A program made the position numbers and the translations under genes. A stretch of DNA of 64,000 bases from Pisaster brevispinus (lineage: Eukaryota > Echinodermata > Asteroidea > Forcipulatida > Asteriidae): assembly GCA_023634235.1 (NCBI GenBank), contig JAMKCF010000008.1:11116176-11180175 (forward strand), written 5' to 3'. Below, piece by piece: positions 30,761 to 43,958 of the stretch (positions are counted from its first letter, which is position 1; the number at the start of each line of letters is the position of its first letter). The notes under the pieces were generated by a model. The model did not search any database, was not told the DNA's origin, and saw nothing but the letters and a program-made list of their open reading frames with translations.

Positions 30761-33700
30761 ATGACTCTACGTCTGGAACCACTGCACGCAGGTAATGGGA
30801 ATGATGAAGATACTGATGCTACCAAGGCTAAATTAAAGGTTTTAGAAGCTAACAATAAATGCTGCTCCTGCTTTGGGTTGACGGCCAGGCTAGGACTGAC
30901 CAAAAACTGGTTTATAAGGGTAAGTGTACATGTTAAGAATTTGTTCATCCATTTTTTTGTATTGATCAATTTTGGTTGAACAGAAAAAGCGGGATTAATC
31001 AAATAAAGAAAATTGTTCTAATGGATGCATTGAGCCTCTGCCAAGACTTCCTCATCAACCATTCTGCAGAGTCTGCATGATGATACGTGTACATGCTACA
31101 TTTGGGTTTTTGTACAAAGTAGGTTACAAGATTGAATTGTTATTCCCAGCTGTAGCTTCCCCAAAATGTTTATAACTTTGTTGTAATTGGATCCTCAAAG
31201 GAATGATTTGAGCCCTCTTGTCAGTATCTGTAATAATGTGAGTATTTGATATGATTTCTTACTATAGGATCCGTGTGGTATCATTTGTGCTGTATTCACC
31301 TACATACTGATTGCATATGGAACCTTTGCTGTGATGACATGTATCCTTCTACCCAGGGGCTTGGATCTCTACACACTTATCAATGGAATAATATTCTCCA
31401 TATTTTCAGGAAGTTCTGTTGTGTCACACATTCGTGCAATGATGACAGACCCTGTAAGTAAATTTGTAAAAGTTATTGAGTATTTCTGGCTTCGACATGT
31501 TCAATCTGGGTTAAAATGACTATCACCTGCTTCAGACAATAAATGAAAATGAAATATTGCAGCATGGTTATGGTGCCTTTTACAAACTTAAATCTGTGCT
31601 TACTAAATGTGACATTCAAGAAATTAGCAAATTAGCTTTCATGTCAGCCTTTCCAATGAACCCAGTTTTAACAAGTTATTACATAATGTGAACTACATGG
31701 GCATTGTACATGTATATTAAACATGGAAAAATGGGTCCCTACTCACAGGCCCGAGGGAGGATAGACGTGCATGCACTAGTGACTGAAGTATGCAAGTCCA
31801 TACTTGTTTTATAACACACCTCGGTCTAAAATATCAAACAAGAAAAGAAACTTTTCAGGGTTTTATATCTAAAATGTTTTAATTCAACAGTTAACTCATC
31901 AGCATTTAACATAAGCAATTCACCAATTAAAGGAATGTTTTCAAATTCCCTAGATTCAGTTTGTTAGTCACTGTTTCATTGTTCACATCACTATGTGTGC
32001 AGTGTGTCTTGACGCGCATCTAGTTCATGATGGCGCAAATCTCATGCACTAGCCTATATTAGTTAACCCCATGTGACCATCTTTCAGCCAACCAGAATAC
32101 AGAACTGGCAAGAGGTGTGTTAAGTGTATAGTGAATTGATATTACAGTCAACATAGCACCAGATTCCTCAAAGCAGATTCCATTTCAGGGTTCAAAATTG
32201 ATGGTAGCCTGCTGGCTGTCAGGCCAAGGACTAGTGGATTTACAGCCGGGCTACTAATTTTTACAGTTTGACAGCCCTGCGTCTAATGGAAATATGAAGC
32301 AAAGTTGCATCCTCACAAATAATAATGATTCTGTGCAATAAAGTTTTTAACTTTGTAATCTTATAGTGACAGTTTTGTAAACAACTCACCGTTGCATGAA
32401 ATCATATAACAACATGAGTGCCATGAATTCCTGCAATCACGAGCACACACAAACCATATTGCCAATGGGACTATTAACGTTAATGTGGGCATGCGCTGCA
32501 ATGACTGTTTCACATGAAATAAATCGTCTGAAATTGATTTTTTTACTGAAGAGTGCGCGCAGCGGAAAAAATTGGTACTGTGCTGTGCACGTGCACAATT
32601 TCAGTGCCAATATCTAATGATACACTCGCCTCAAGCATGCTAAACCAAATGGTTCCTGCACTCATTCAGCAGATAATCAGATTGCTGTGATGAAAACCAG
32701 GTAAAGTATGTTCAAGAATGTGCTGCCCTGCTGCACATGACTAATGCATAAAAGTTTACTTCATCGGTTGACATTTGGGTTTGGGAGCCAGCTGGCCTCG
32801 ATTGAACAGAAACGTGTGGCGCTTTTTTGAAGGAGTATAAATGTAAGAATAAAGAATTACAGATTTCAAGCCTCTGAAATCTTATCTAGGCTACTAAAGA
32901 ATATGTGTTACTTGCCCTGCTGGCTACCATGAAAATCTAGTTATTTTCAACCCTTGTGTATTTCCACCATGCCAAATTTCATTCCGGGATTTGCTTGTAG
33001 GTTATCTTTATACAATTGTTTTACAGTACAATGTACCCTCTTGTATCATGTTGGTACAGCGTTAGCTAAATTGACTTTTGTTTGATTGTAGGGAGCTGTG
33101 CCTTTAGGAAATGCAACTCGAGACCACATCAACAGCCTTGGTTTGAGTGTTGGGCAAGTGGTGTATCGATGTCCTAAGTGTATTAGCATCAAACCAGAGA
33201 GGGCACATCATTGTAGCATTTGCAGACGATGTATCAAGTATGTAGCTTACTGTAGTCAAATATTCTTCCAATGGATTGAAATAATCGAAGCAACCCATAG
33301 TTGATTTAATGTAACACAATAAACCAATGAATGTAGACTATGCAAGTCTCACGCGTATTTGAACTTCCGGGACCATTGTGGTCCCAACCATTTGGAGTTT
33401 AATGTGGACAAGATTTTATTTTGTCAGTTATTCTAGTTTAACGTAGTTTATAACCATGAAAATTACATATGTTGTTGAGAATGTAATATTAAGTGATAAA
33501 AATATGAAAGTAAAATCAATTCAACAATAAAACGAAGAAAACCCAAGAATTAAACTTGACCTCAACTTCCGGTTTACTTGCAAAAAGTTAAGAATTTGTG
33601 CCCACCTCCGATTACCTCAGTAAACGCTTGTTTGGTCACGCGATGATAATGGCCAGATGTTGTAATTGCCAAATGCTAAGCCTTTTCATTGCAGTCTATG

Positions 33701-36700
33701 GTCTTTGAGGCATCAGCGTCCTCTATAAACTGCTTCACAGGTAATTTTATGCCCGTGCAACCATCATGCCCGCTTACAAAACAGCTTTTATTTGATTTCA
33801 GAAAAACATGTTTTCTTGTTCCGATATGTGCGAGACTTGCACAGTTTATTGTCAGCTTTTCTCATTGTTGGAAAACCTCCCAAATATTGCTTTATAGGCC
33901 TTAAAACACTTTATTTTCCAGGATCTGAAAGTAGTGTGTCCAAATTTGAGCAACTACATGTACTCAATTACTTTACTTTTATAAATTATTATTTTGAAGT
34001 GTGAGTGTTTTAAAGCACAAGTTTAAACTTACGCATGTAAAGGCATCAAATTTGTGCAAAACTGTATTGCCGATGAGACCACTGATTGTGTTTAGAGTAA
34101 ATGTAATCAGGCATAGATGAAGAGCTGCTTTATTATTGTGTTTATTACATTTAATCCAAAGAAAAAATTAATGCTGCTAAATTTAGGTTGGAATTTAAAG
34201 AACATTACGAATTACGATACACATAAATGTACCTGTGTATTTTATTTTCTTCAATGTCCTGTACTTTCCCAACATTACTTTGTAAACTTTTATTTCCCAC
34301 AGAAAAATGGATCATCATTGTCCCTGGGTTAATAACTGTGTTGGAGAGAGTAACCAGAAGTTTTTTGTCTTATTTACAGTAAGTACTCTTGTTGTCAACA
34401 GTTATTTGGTGTTTTCAACAGTCATTTTTTAACATTGTAAAGACACAAAGTCAAATTTAAATCGTTAACATATGTAATAAGCAAGGCAAATGATTGACTG
34501 TTGGGATATGCATAAGGGCAGGTTTTTTCACCTGCTTCACCCAATCTATGTAACTCTTTTTTCCATTCATGTTTGCTGTTGTTCATTTGATGTGTGTAGT
34601 TTCAAGAATTACATTGCTTACATTGCACATATTTTCAGTCCTTAATGTTATTTTGTTTCCTTTAATGTTGTTGATTGTTTTATTTCGTTTTCTGTGCCTC
34701 GGAATAGGTTTCCTAGATAGATGGTGCATTATAAATAATGGCTGTTGTAGTGTTGTTATTATTACAAATAATATGTTGTACTAGATGTACTGACACCACT
34801 GAACGTTGTTTATTCAACAGCTTTATATAATGCTGATGTCTTCGCATGCCTTAATGCTAGTGCTTTTCCATTGCCTTGGTTGTATTAAATCACAATGGGG
34901 ACGTAAGTATCACACTCACATACCTTTCACTTGTGGATACAAAATATATTCTTTAAATTATTAAAAAGTTATTTCTTTCCAAATTTTTGAAATATTATAA
35001 TGAACGAAACAATCAAATGTCTAAAATAATTGTACTTTTTTAAATGATTCATTTAAGAAAATGACTGAGTAGCCAAATGCATTGAAATATAGAGAGCATA
35101 TTTCTCATCACCATTGCCTTAGTTGGTTTTCAACTAATAGTATTATAACAACTCTATAAAGATTCTGCCTTTTGATTGGTTTAGAACGTGTCAAGTGATA
35201 TGTCTTATTCTGCTATGGGGAAATAGACCCTGCCGAGGATCACCTCGGAAGTCATACTTTTAACCATAGCACTCGAAGCAGTCAACATTTCTATACAATG
35301 CTGTATGTTGAATCATGTAAAACCAAATATTGCCAAACTTCTATTACAATACATTTCTTTTGCAAAGATAGATTACAAAGTTTACATTGCTTTATCATGG
35401 GCACAAGTATATACATGTATTGGGCTCAATGGATGGTGGGGTCTTACATTTTGTTGTAATTAAAAATAAAATATTATGTTATATGATTTTATGAACAGTG
35501 TATTTAAATTTATTGTTTTTGTGTTTGTTTGTTTGTTTATTGCAGCTGAATGTACATACTTCTCTCCTCCTGCTACAATAATATTGATCCTCATTTTGAC
35601 ATTTGAGGCCTTACTCTTTGCCTTGTTTACGGCCATTATGTTTGGAACTCAAGTGCATTCAATTTGTACTGATGAAACAGTAAGTACTTAATTGAGATTT
35701 TGTAATAATGGTGTGATGTGGAGCGTGAGTTGATTATATTGACCAGGATGCCACAAAGTTTTGGTTTCCATTGTAGTTTTACATGATAAATAAAAAGTCA
35801 CATCACCTTTAAGGTGATCCCTTGGCTGCCGCTTCCTAGGTTGTATCGTTAACTTGGTTTTCATCCATGGCTATTCGGCGGTTACAGGTTGAGTGGCTTC
35901 TGACTGGCACCCCGAACAAAGATATTGACAAAATAGCACAGTTGGTAGAGTGCCGGCATGTTAATCCAGTCAATTTTTCTTTGTTTAACCCCAAATCATT
36001 TTATAAAGATGTGTTCATAAAATTGAGACGACCATAAAATACTTGTAGACTGAAATGAAAAAAGTGTGTTTTTAAAAATGCAATTGCCTGGGCTTCAGAG
36101 AATAGTATAAAGATACTCACTGCAGCAAGTGGAATAGTAAAACTATCATCTCAAGGTAATCCCATGAGCATTCTATTTTCCTGTGGCATCAGTCAACAGA
36201 AAATGCTACAGGGATCACATAGAAATGGTAGTTTACTATTTCAGGAGTGATATGCGGCCATTATTTGTTTGATAACACCTCTTCATTACAATTGAGATTG
36301 ACAAGCATTTGAAACAACTCGTCAAATTTTGCTGGAGGTTGATCAGCCGTCAAGAATGCCGATAAATGCTTTGCCAACTATTACATCGTTCCTTGTCTAT
36401 TTACATACTGAATTAAAACATATCACATGACGACTAAGCTGAGTTCAAGGTTGTGTATACATGTACACACCTCAAGATTGTTCCAAATTTCACACAAAGT
36501 CTTCATGGGTTTACATTTAGTAACTCTAAAATTAGCATGCTAATTTTGGAGCTAGAACGTAATACTTACAAATTGTCTGAAACATCAAATGAAAGCCTTA
36601 GGACTCAACAAAACATGTTCCAATCTGTTAAGCCATCTTGAAGCCATTATGTCGAAAACACGATTGATTACATTAGGAGTGCAGAAAAAAAACTCTCACA

Positions 36701-37046
36701 CTGATGCCATGGTACCAATTTTAATCGACATTAAATTATTACTGGTTAGTTTGAATATGTATAACTTGAAATCTAGGGAGTTTAAATATACAAACTTTTG
36801 CAGTTTTCCCTTCAAATCTGCTGATATGATCACATTGGCAACATGGTAACCTACAATATTTCAATATTGTTTTTTGTTTAGAGCATTGAGCAACTGAAGC
36901 AAGAGAAACCTACTTGGGTGAAGAAGTCTCGCTGTATATCAATGCAGACGGTATTTGGTCAAAGACTTTCTCTTGGGTGGCTCAATCCTTTCGTCGCCCC
37001 TCAGAGGCAGTGGGGTAAGGAAGATCCGTATATGTATAGTGTATGA
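30761..37046 (+). CDS. ZDHHC7: Palmitoyltransferase ZDHHC3/ZDHHC7-like, complete
   Basis: Golgi-type protein S-acyltransferase that transfers palmitate from palmitoyl-CoA through a Cys intermediate. Seven coding exons join in phase: 30761-30919, 31268-31453, 33092-33237, 34303-34378, 34821-34902, 35546-35679 and 36882-37046 (TGA), giving 315 aa (human ZDHHC7 is about 308). Layout: hydrophilic N-terminus, WFIRDPCGI leading into TM1-TM2, [12 protein letters not shown], the Cys-rich domain with [15 protein letters not shown] and [13 protein letters not shown] (catalytic Cys170), TM3-TM4 around [11 protein letters not shown] and [18 protein letters not shown], then HSICTDET and a C-tail ending DPYMYSV, a possible PDZ-binding end. 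The assignment to the ZDHHC3/7 subfamily is firm; which paralogue is not resolved, so the symbol is provisional. The exon at 30761 probably begins at about 30737 with a short leader, so upstream non-coding exons are expected. The introns hold a SINE and otherwise unremarkable DNA. Confidence 0.95.
31454..33091 (+). other. ZDHHC intron 2
   Basis: 1.6 kb of AT-rich intron. No exon, array or inverted repeat was recognised. Confidence 0.5.
35811..35998 (+). repeat. tRNA-derived repeat, family B
   Basis: It carries the same AAGGTGATCCCTTGGCTGCC start, GGCTTCTGACTGGCACCCCG segment, tRNA-like module and CTTTGTTTAACCCCAAAT end as the 19.5-kb copy, with a short deletion in the tRNA-like part. It lies in the last ZDHHC intron. 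Confidence 0.75.
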
Positions 37047-37819
37047 CAAGACCTAAAGATGTTCAAAGGTATGGCATACTGTAGAAACATTATCTCTATC
37101 ACACCAAATCCAGCAGAACCTAATTGTAGTTAAGTTTCTGATTGGAACCTTTGTGAGTCCATGCTTAAATACTGTAATACTTGTGCATCAAGTAAAGTGT
37201 GAAATTCATCCCGTTGTTGTCAAGCTCAGGGGGCTGTCCAAAGTTTTCAACATTTCATGGATGTACAAAGCATACAGCAGGAAGAGAGGAATGTAGCACA
37301 ATCAGCGGAGGAGAACATTAAACTTGCCTACTTTTCCATAAAAGACATTTACAACCCTAAATAAATTGACAAAAGTCTGTCTCACCTTGATTTCAAATGG
37401 ATATCTCTTGGAGGGTACCTTTTTCTGCAGCTAGCAATCAATAATTGGGCTTTTTGATATGATGGCATGTTCCACATGCATTGTTACAAGTAGTGTGCAG
37501 TGACCTGAGAAGAATGTGCGACCAGAGAAAAGTTGTGACCTTTGACATTACTGCATCAGTCCCACAGCTTATTCATAAATGTAGTGCCCGCCATGCCCTA
37601 CAGTGAACACTACTTGTATTTGCACACAAGGGACTTTGGCACAAAAGGTTGTTCTTGCCCAAAATGATTGGTTAGTCCTGCACAGATTTCAGTAGAATTT
37701 AGATAACACCACTTCCTTGACTCGGCAATCAATCAATCACCCCCGAATATATATCTCATCATTGCACATGTGTTTGTTGATATAATTAAGATTGGCATCA
37801 GAAAAAACTTTGCACAGGA
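37047..37819 (+). other. ZDHHC 3' UTR / flank
   Basis: Probable 3' untranslated region. AATAAA occurs near 37360, with others farther on near 38290 and 38876. No further gene. Confidence 0.4.
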
Positions 37820-38115
37820 AGATGCAATGACTATATCATGATGTGAGCCAGCACAGTCTTGCATGCAATGCACTGTGGGTGATGCAATGACTATATCATG
37901 ATGTGAGCCAGCACAGTCTTGCATGCAATGCACTGTGGGTGATGCAATGACTATATCATGATGTGAGCCAGCACAGTCTTGCATGCAATGCACTGTGGGT
38001 GATGCAATGACTATATCATGATGTGAGCCAGCACAGTCTTGCATGCAATGCACTGTGGGTGATGCAATGACTATATCATGATGTGAGCCAGCACAGTTTG
38101 CATGCAATGCACTGT
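37820..38115. repeat. 60-bp minisatellite, about 5 copies
   Basis: Five near-identical 60-bp units begin GATGCAATGACTATATCATG. The last has a 1-bp deletion. Each unit contains CACAGT...TTGCATGCAA...ACTGTG, an inverted repeat able to form a small hairpin. The 133-codon open frame on the minus strand is an artefact of the repeat. Confidence 0.95.
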
Positions 38116-40150
38116 GGTTTTTGGACAGCAGCATGAGTAGCTTTTAAAAATATGACAATTATCCTTTGATTACTATCACTTATTTTTATAGCCATTGAGA
38201 TAATTAAAACAAAGTATGATTTAACCACTTCACGTCGGTTGATGTGTATACACACACAATTTTTCTTGGTAGAAATACGGTTGACAATTACAATAAAAGG
38301 CTGGAAAAACTTTGTAGCATCCTGGATTGGTTGCAGTCAGTTGACTGGCTGAATTTATGCCCTAGACAGTCCATTGTGTAGTGTGCACAGGCATGCACCT
38401 ACTGTGTTATGCTTTGTTTCCCTCATAAAAGGAGGAACAAAGGGTACAGTATGCTCAAAGTCTCCCTTTTTCTGTGGGTTTTTGTGTCATTCTTGATATG
38501 AGATCTTCGTCCTTTTGGCACTCTGAAGAGGTCGTACAATCACTTACATGTGTGCATCAGTATGGACAAAATCAATGTTGATAAGTTTGACATGGGGGGG
38601 GGGGGTCGTCTTTAAAGGTAGCACTCTCTGTATGGCCTTGAAAATGTTGAAACTTTTGACAGCCCTCAAGTTAAATCCCTGATCCTGATTGGTCAACAAC
38701 ATTCCGACATTACATTATTCAAAATTGTGTTGCTCTTTTAAAAGCAATTTTGCACTGCATATAAAACACCACATACAATTCTAGATATTTTGACCAGCTA
38801 CACTAAGACATTGTAGGCATCATAATAACTGTCAATGTCCTGTACATGTTAAATCATTGCCATCTTTAAGACATGAATAAAGATTAGAAACAAATTCATT
38901 TTGTAAAAGTTGCATACAGGGTTTTAATTTTTTCTTTTACTTGAACTTTTTCACCGGGAACAAGATGTTTTGTTATCCCATACTAATGAAATACAGAAAA
39001 TATAAAATACATGTAAAATATGACAGCAACCCATATGTAGAGGCAGACATGTTACATTATATTTCAATCAATATCATGATAATTCATTGCCTGGCACTAA
39101 GTGCCATTACACATTTCTTCCAAAGCCATGTGTGCGTGTAGATATCCATGTCCCATATTTTGTAACGATGCATATTTTGTACAATTCTTATTCCCTACAT
39201 GACGATGATTAAGTCAGGTGCTTAGTATGGAGGTTCTAGGTGATAAGTCTGTTTATATCAAGTGATTGTCTAAATCTGTCTCATTTTGTGTATTCAAAGT
39301 ATGTATTAATTTAATTCAGGATTATATTTTATTTGGGAGAAACCATTCTCTGAAGACAAGAAGAAACCGGATCAACCTTAAATTTAGAGCCCCGACCTGA
39401 AAAATTAAACTTTCTGTATAAACCCCACCAAAAGGGTTTGGAAGCTTTTTTCAATCATGTATGGTTATTTGTGACCTGTTCCTATCATAACCTATATCAA
39501 TGGAAAGCTTATTCATTCTTCTTCACAACGAGACCACATTTGTAACAATCACTTGTTTGAGGGCTCAGCTCAGAAACAGAATGTCAAGCACTAAACAATG
39601 CTGTTCTTGTCTCACAGTCAGTCTTTTGGAACTGCTCACTTTATCAGAGGGGTAGTTTTTTTTTCTTCTACAAACATTATCATGCCACGTTTATCCAAAC
39701 TGGAGAAGGCCAGTGCTACATGTATAGGGCAGGTTGGAGCTGCTGATACAAAGTTGATTGTTACTGCTGCATTCAAAACAGAGTTGCTCAGTCCTCAAGG
39801 GAATGATCGTTACAAGTGTGGCCTCGTTTTAGAAGAGGAAAGAATCCATTCAAATAAAATCCAAGCATTGGTGATTTTAAAAAATGCAAATTTTGATTAG
39901 AATTGATTACAATAATTTGTTTCTGAGATTATTTGAGTGCATAAAACCAATATTTTAAGTGTTTTATTTTTAATAGGCTCAGTCCAATGAAATAAAAATG
40001 AACTCATCACAATAAACTGAAGTGAATTATAGTGCTCAAAACCTCTATCTTAGAGAAATTTTAAATATAAGGTTAAAGAGGAAGGGAAATATCAAATTCA
40101 ATTTAGTGATGTACTCATTTTCCTATAGATAGAGTCCTCATGCGAGTGGG
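38116..40150. other. Intergenic DNA, nothing recognised
   Basis: AT-rich, with an 11-bp G-run near 38596. No supported exon was found. Confidence 0.4.
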
Positions 40151-40440
40151 AAAAAACCTCACGTTGCATTCGATACCCTCCCAGTGCAAAAACCTCACGT
40201 TGCATTCGATACCCTCCCAGTGCAAAAACCTCACGTTGCATTCCATACCCTCCCAGTGCAAAAACCTCACGTTGCATTCGATACCCTCCCAGTGCAAAAA
40301 CCTCACGTTGCATTCGATACCCTCCCAGTGCAAAAACCTCACGTTGCATTCCATACCCTCCCAGTGCAAAAACCTCACGTTGCATTCGATACCCTCCCAG
40401 TGCAAAAACCTCACGTTGCATTCGATACCCTTCCAGTGCA
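40151..40440. repeat. 36-bp minisatellite, 8 copies, trimeric higher-order pattern
   Basis: The unit contains AAAAACCTCACGTTGCATTC then ATACCCTCCCAGTGC. The base at the GATACCC/CATACCC position runs G,G,C,G,G,C,G,G, so a 108-bp trimer is the amplified unit. Because 36 is divisible by 3, several frames stay open across the array; these are not genes. Confidence 0.95.
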
Positions 40441-40624
40441 AAATTTGTCAACATCCAAAACATCCGATGACACGTTCTAAGAAAAATGGGTCTGTGTACA
40501 TTTTTGTATGGGGATGTTTTAGTTTGTTACTGAAATCTTTTAAACAAATTTCAAACATGACATCATTGCAGTTTGGTTGTAAGATTACTTTGTTAATAAC
40601 AAGAGGATTGAATGAATTTGCTTA

Positions 40625-42078
40625 AAAGAGCCATATGAAACTAATTAAAACAATCCTTGGATAGACTACATCGACTTGGAAATGAAATATTGTGAAATTT
40701 AGTATTGTTTACTACACTCTACCATAATTAGGCTTGTTGGTTTGTTGTTGTTTATATTCATTAATAATCACGAGCTTTCAATTGTGTACTGTATGTATGA
40801 TTATTTGATTATAGGTAAAAAGTATTTATTGCAACTAATACCTAGAATTGTATTAAATGTAATTCTTGGCTTCTTAAATTGTTTGAGGGACACTGCTAGA
40901 CATAAGTGATTTTAAATTATTAGGCACTTCATCGCTATTTTCACGAAGAGGCAGTTCTTTAAAAAATCACACATTTTGGCAAATCTGTGTTTTTACACAT
41001 TTTGGATGTTATCAGTGACATCAACATGTTCCCCAAGTGCTAAATCGTTGTATTTTCTAATTACACTTGTTAGGACAAGGACCATTTTACCAAATTCCAA
41101 CTTTTGCGTTTTCACAAACACCCACATTTAGATTTGCCATTTTTTTACATTGAAGTACATACGCTGGCAGTGCCAAAAATGACTACTCTGCATTTTGAGT
41201 TTTCACGAAGAGGCAATTTGTGTGACCTAGATCAATTTTAGTTTTCATCAACAGACACTCGTCGTTTACGCATTGGTATGTACAGGACGCGCTGCACACA
41301 GACCTCAGTCGTGCAGTTTTCACCAAGAGAAACTTGTTTTAAACAGTTAATTACTCATTAATTAATAACAACATATTTGCATGGTTTAGGATCTCCACTT
41401 TCATGCTTGGGAAAAATGTCAACGTTTAAATGGCAAACAGTGTCTGAAACAATTATTTCAAACATAGTTTAACTTCAAACGCGATTTTCTCCAAACATTA
41501 AAGTTTGGTTGCAGGGGCAAAATTGCCTCTTCCTGAAAACAGTGACGACTTGATACTGGAAAAAATGGAGTCAAAACCTAGATTTTATCCGTACATTTTA
41601 CAATTTTGAGCCGATGCAAAGGTTTGTCAACATCAAAAAGAGATTATGAGAAATTAAACAAATTGATATGGTGTTGCAAAAACTTCAAATAAAACCAGTT
41701 TTAATTTGTTTCCTTCTAGTTTTACTTTACAAAAAAATTGTTCAGAACATGGCCTTCTTGACAATGTTTTTACAGTTTTATATGTAAAGTGTCTTAGCAA
41801 ATGGTGACCATGTTTTTTGAGATGGATATTTTTGGAGGTTGGTGTTATCATATTGGGTGATTTGCTTAGTTTGTATACAAACATTGGAAACATTAATATT
41901 TTCAAATCAAATAACATTCTGCACAATATACACTTGCATACATGTATTTAAATTTCATAGGAAAAAAAACAATGTAATATGAATGGAACTTTTGAAGATG
42001 AGAACAAATCCTCAATTTTTAGATCGTGGAAGGAAAACCACATCTGCGTACAAAACTTCTATTTCAATTAAATTACTT
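40625..42078. other. Intergenic DNA with scattered TTTTCACGAAGAGGCA motifs
   Basis: The motif occurs near 40938 and 41205, with a related inverted form near 41524. No complete element could be delimited. No gene. Confidence 0.35.
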
Positions 42079-42225
42079 GAATGCCTGTGTTTATGGTGGA
42101 TAAAACTATGGCAGGTTCTATGTAGAGATATGCAACAGTGGCTGCTTTAAAATAAACACTGTTAGCCTGGACATTTTTTGACACAGAACCTGCCATAGTT
42201 TTCTCCAGCATATACACAGGCATTC
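42079..42225. mobile_element. 147-bp inverted-repeat MITE
   Basis: GAATGCCTGTGTTTATG and AACTATGGCAGGTTCT on the left face AGAACCTGCCATAGTT and ATATACACAGGCATTC on the right, around a spacer of about 55 bp. Arms of about 45 bp are imperfect. Confidence 0.75.
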
Positions 42226-42261
42226 AGGTTGGCTCAGTGAATTTTTTCCCTGCCTTTCACC

Positions 42262-42575
42262 TCTGATTCAGGTTCATATCCAGTACCCTGTTTGAATCCC
42301 GGATACAGGTTCAAATCTCTGATCCAGGTTCAAATCCCGGATCCGGGTTCAAATCCCGGATCCTGGCTCAAATTCCATACCCTGCTTTGAATCCCAGATC
42401 TAGGTTCAAATCCCGGATCCCGGTTCAAATCCCGGATCCTGGTTCAAATCCCATACCCTGCTTTGAATCCCAGATCTAGGTTCAAATCCCGGATCTAGGT
42501 TTAAATCCTGGATCTTGGTTCAAATCCCGGCTCCTGGTTGGAATCCCAGATCCTGATTCGAATCTCGGACCAGAG
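42262..42575 (+). repeat. Degenerate ~18-bp array rich in B-box-like GGTTCAAATCC
   Basis: About 16 units of the form GGTTCAAATCCCGGATCC with variants. GGTTCAAATCC matches the consensus of the RNA polymerase III internal B box (GGTTCRANTCC). A-box sequences were not seen between units. Two copies of a longer segment (ATACCCTGCTTTGAATCCCA) indicate local higher-order duplication. Confidence 0.85.
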
Positions 42576-43740
42576 CCTTGCATGTCGATTGGGCTTTCAG
42601 GTTTTACCAGATTTTATGGGTTTTCTTCCCACATCTAAAACTGATGATTTTTTGTCATCTTCTCTTCACAGGTATCTTTAGGCATTTTGAGGGACCATTG
42701 GTTTCATTACCAGAAAGATGTAATAATGATAAATATAGTAATTTTTTATAATTATACGGCCAACAGTTCATCCTTATGTTTTGTTCAAGAACTTCCAGCA
42801 TAATTTGTTGACTTGGCCATTCATGTACTCTCAGCATCTACATCAATCTTGAGGCATGAATGATTTGTGGTCATGTTTGATTAAACTTTACATGGACATT
42901 AATTTTCATTTAATGACAAAAAAACAATACATAAGTTGACATGCATGCAGCCGATTATCTATGAGAATAACAGTTTTGATGCTGTTTCTGTAATGTCTTT
43001 TGCAAGGTTATCAAATATCATACAAATTTCCATTCCAAGAAGGTCCAAAATTCAAGATCTGTGTATACATTCTAGAATAACTTGTACTGCAAGTCTACAT
43101 CTTTAAAGTAAAGAATTGAATATTGATGTAACCCTTGCTCTATGATATTACAAAGGTCTACAAATGTACAAAAAAACTTTTAATCATTCATTAACAGGAA
43201 AAATACTAAGTCTTCTGTTTTTATGCTTATTTACCTTAAATATAGTGTTGATACGTTTTATTAGTATATAAGTTTTATGTTAAATCTAATTGTCATTTAT
43301 TTTTTAAATACTTCCACCAAATCTTCAGAAATTATTTTGTATAAAGTTGATTTGTAGTAGTGTTATTAGCATTATTGGTTGTAAAGTCTGATCTGATGTC
43401 ACTTATGATTGCACACTAATGTATTGATATACTACCATTCAGTTATGTGCATTCAACTGTACAGTGCTTGGGAAATTAAATACAGTATGTTGCAGGATGA
43501 TGAAAGTCACTTTGGCCTAAAAAGATTCCACTCAGGGTGCATTGTGCACATTGAAAATAATATAATTCTTCTATTTCATTCACAACTTGGATCAAAGTAC
43601 ATTGCTTAGTGTAATAGATGAAGGTCTTGGTGTTTCTGTTGTGAAGTAAATAAGATAAGAACTACAGTACAGTGTGGAGGTACTGCAGTAGAGACATTCA
43701 TTTCATACAGAATTTGTCAACAATCAGAAACAAACCAGAA
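42576..43740. other. Intergenic DNA, nothing recognised
   Basis: AT-rich with short random frames only. Confidence 0.4.
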
Positions 43741-43741
43741 A

Positions 43742-43958
43742 AGAGCTGCCATTGAATGTCTTGTATAGTGATCTAAAAGAGCTGGCATTGAATGCCTTGC
43801 ATAGTGATCTAAAAGAGTTGCCATTGAATGCCTTGCATAGTGATCTAAAAGAGTTGCCATTGAATGCCTTGCATAGTGATCTAAAAGAGTTGCCATTGAA
43901 TGCCTTGCATAGTGATCTAAAAGAGTTGCCATTGAATGCCTTGCATAGTGATCTAAAT
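43742..43958. repeat. 36-bp minisatellite, 6 copies
   Basis: The unit contains AGTTGCCATTGAATGCCTTG then CATAGTGATCTAAAAG. The first two units are diverged and the rest near-identical. It abuts and slightly overlaps the 3' end of the IgGFc-binding-like coding exon on the minus strand. Confidence 0.95.

Noticed and set aside
37733..38134. 133-codon minus-strand open frame
   Set aside because: It is periodic translation of the 60-bp minisatellite.
40151..40440. CRISPR-like 36-bp repeats (also at 43742-43958)
   Set aside because: Units are contiguous with no spacers, and the genome is animal; these are minisatellites.
40140..40625. 161-codon open frame with 12-residue repeats
   Set aside because: It follows from a 36-bp tandem repeat, is open in several frames on both strands, and has no gene context.
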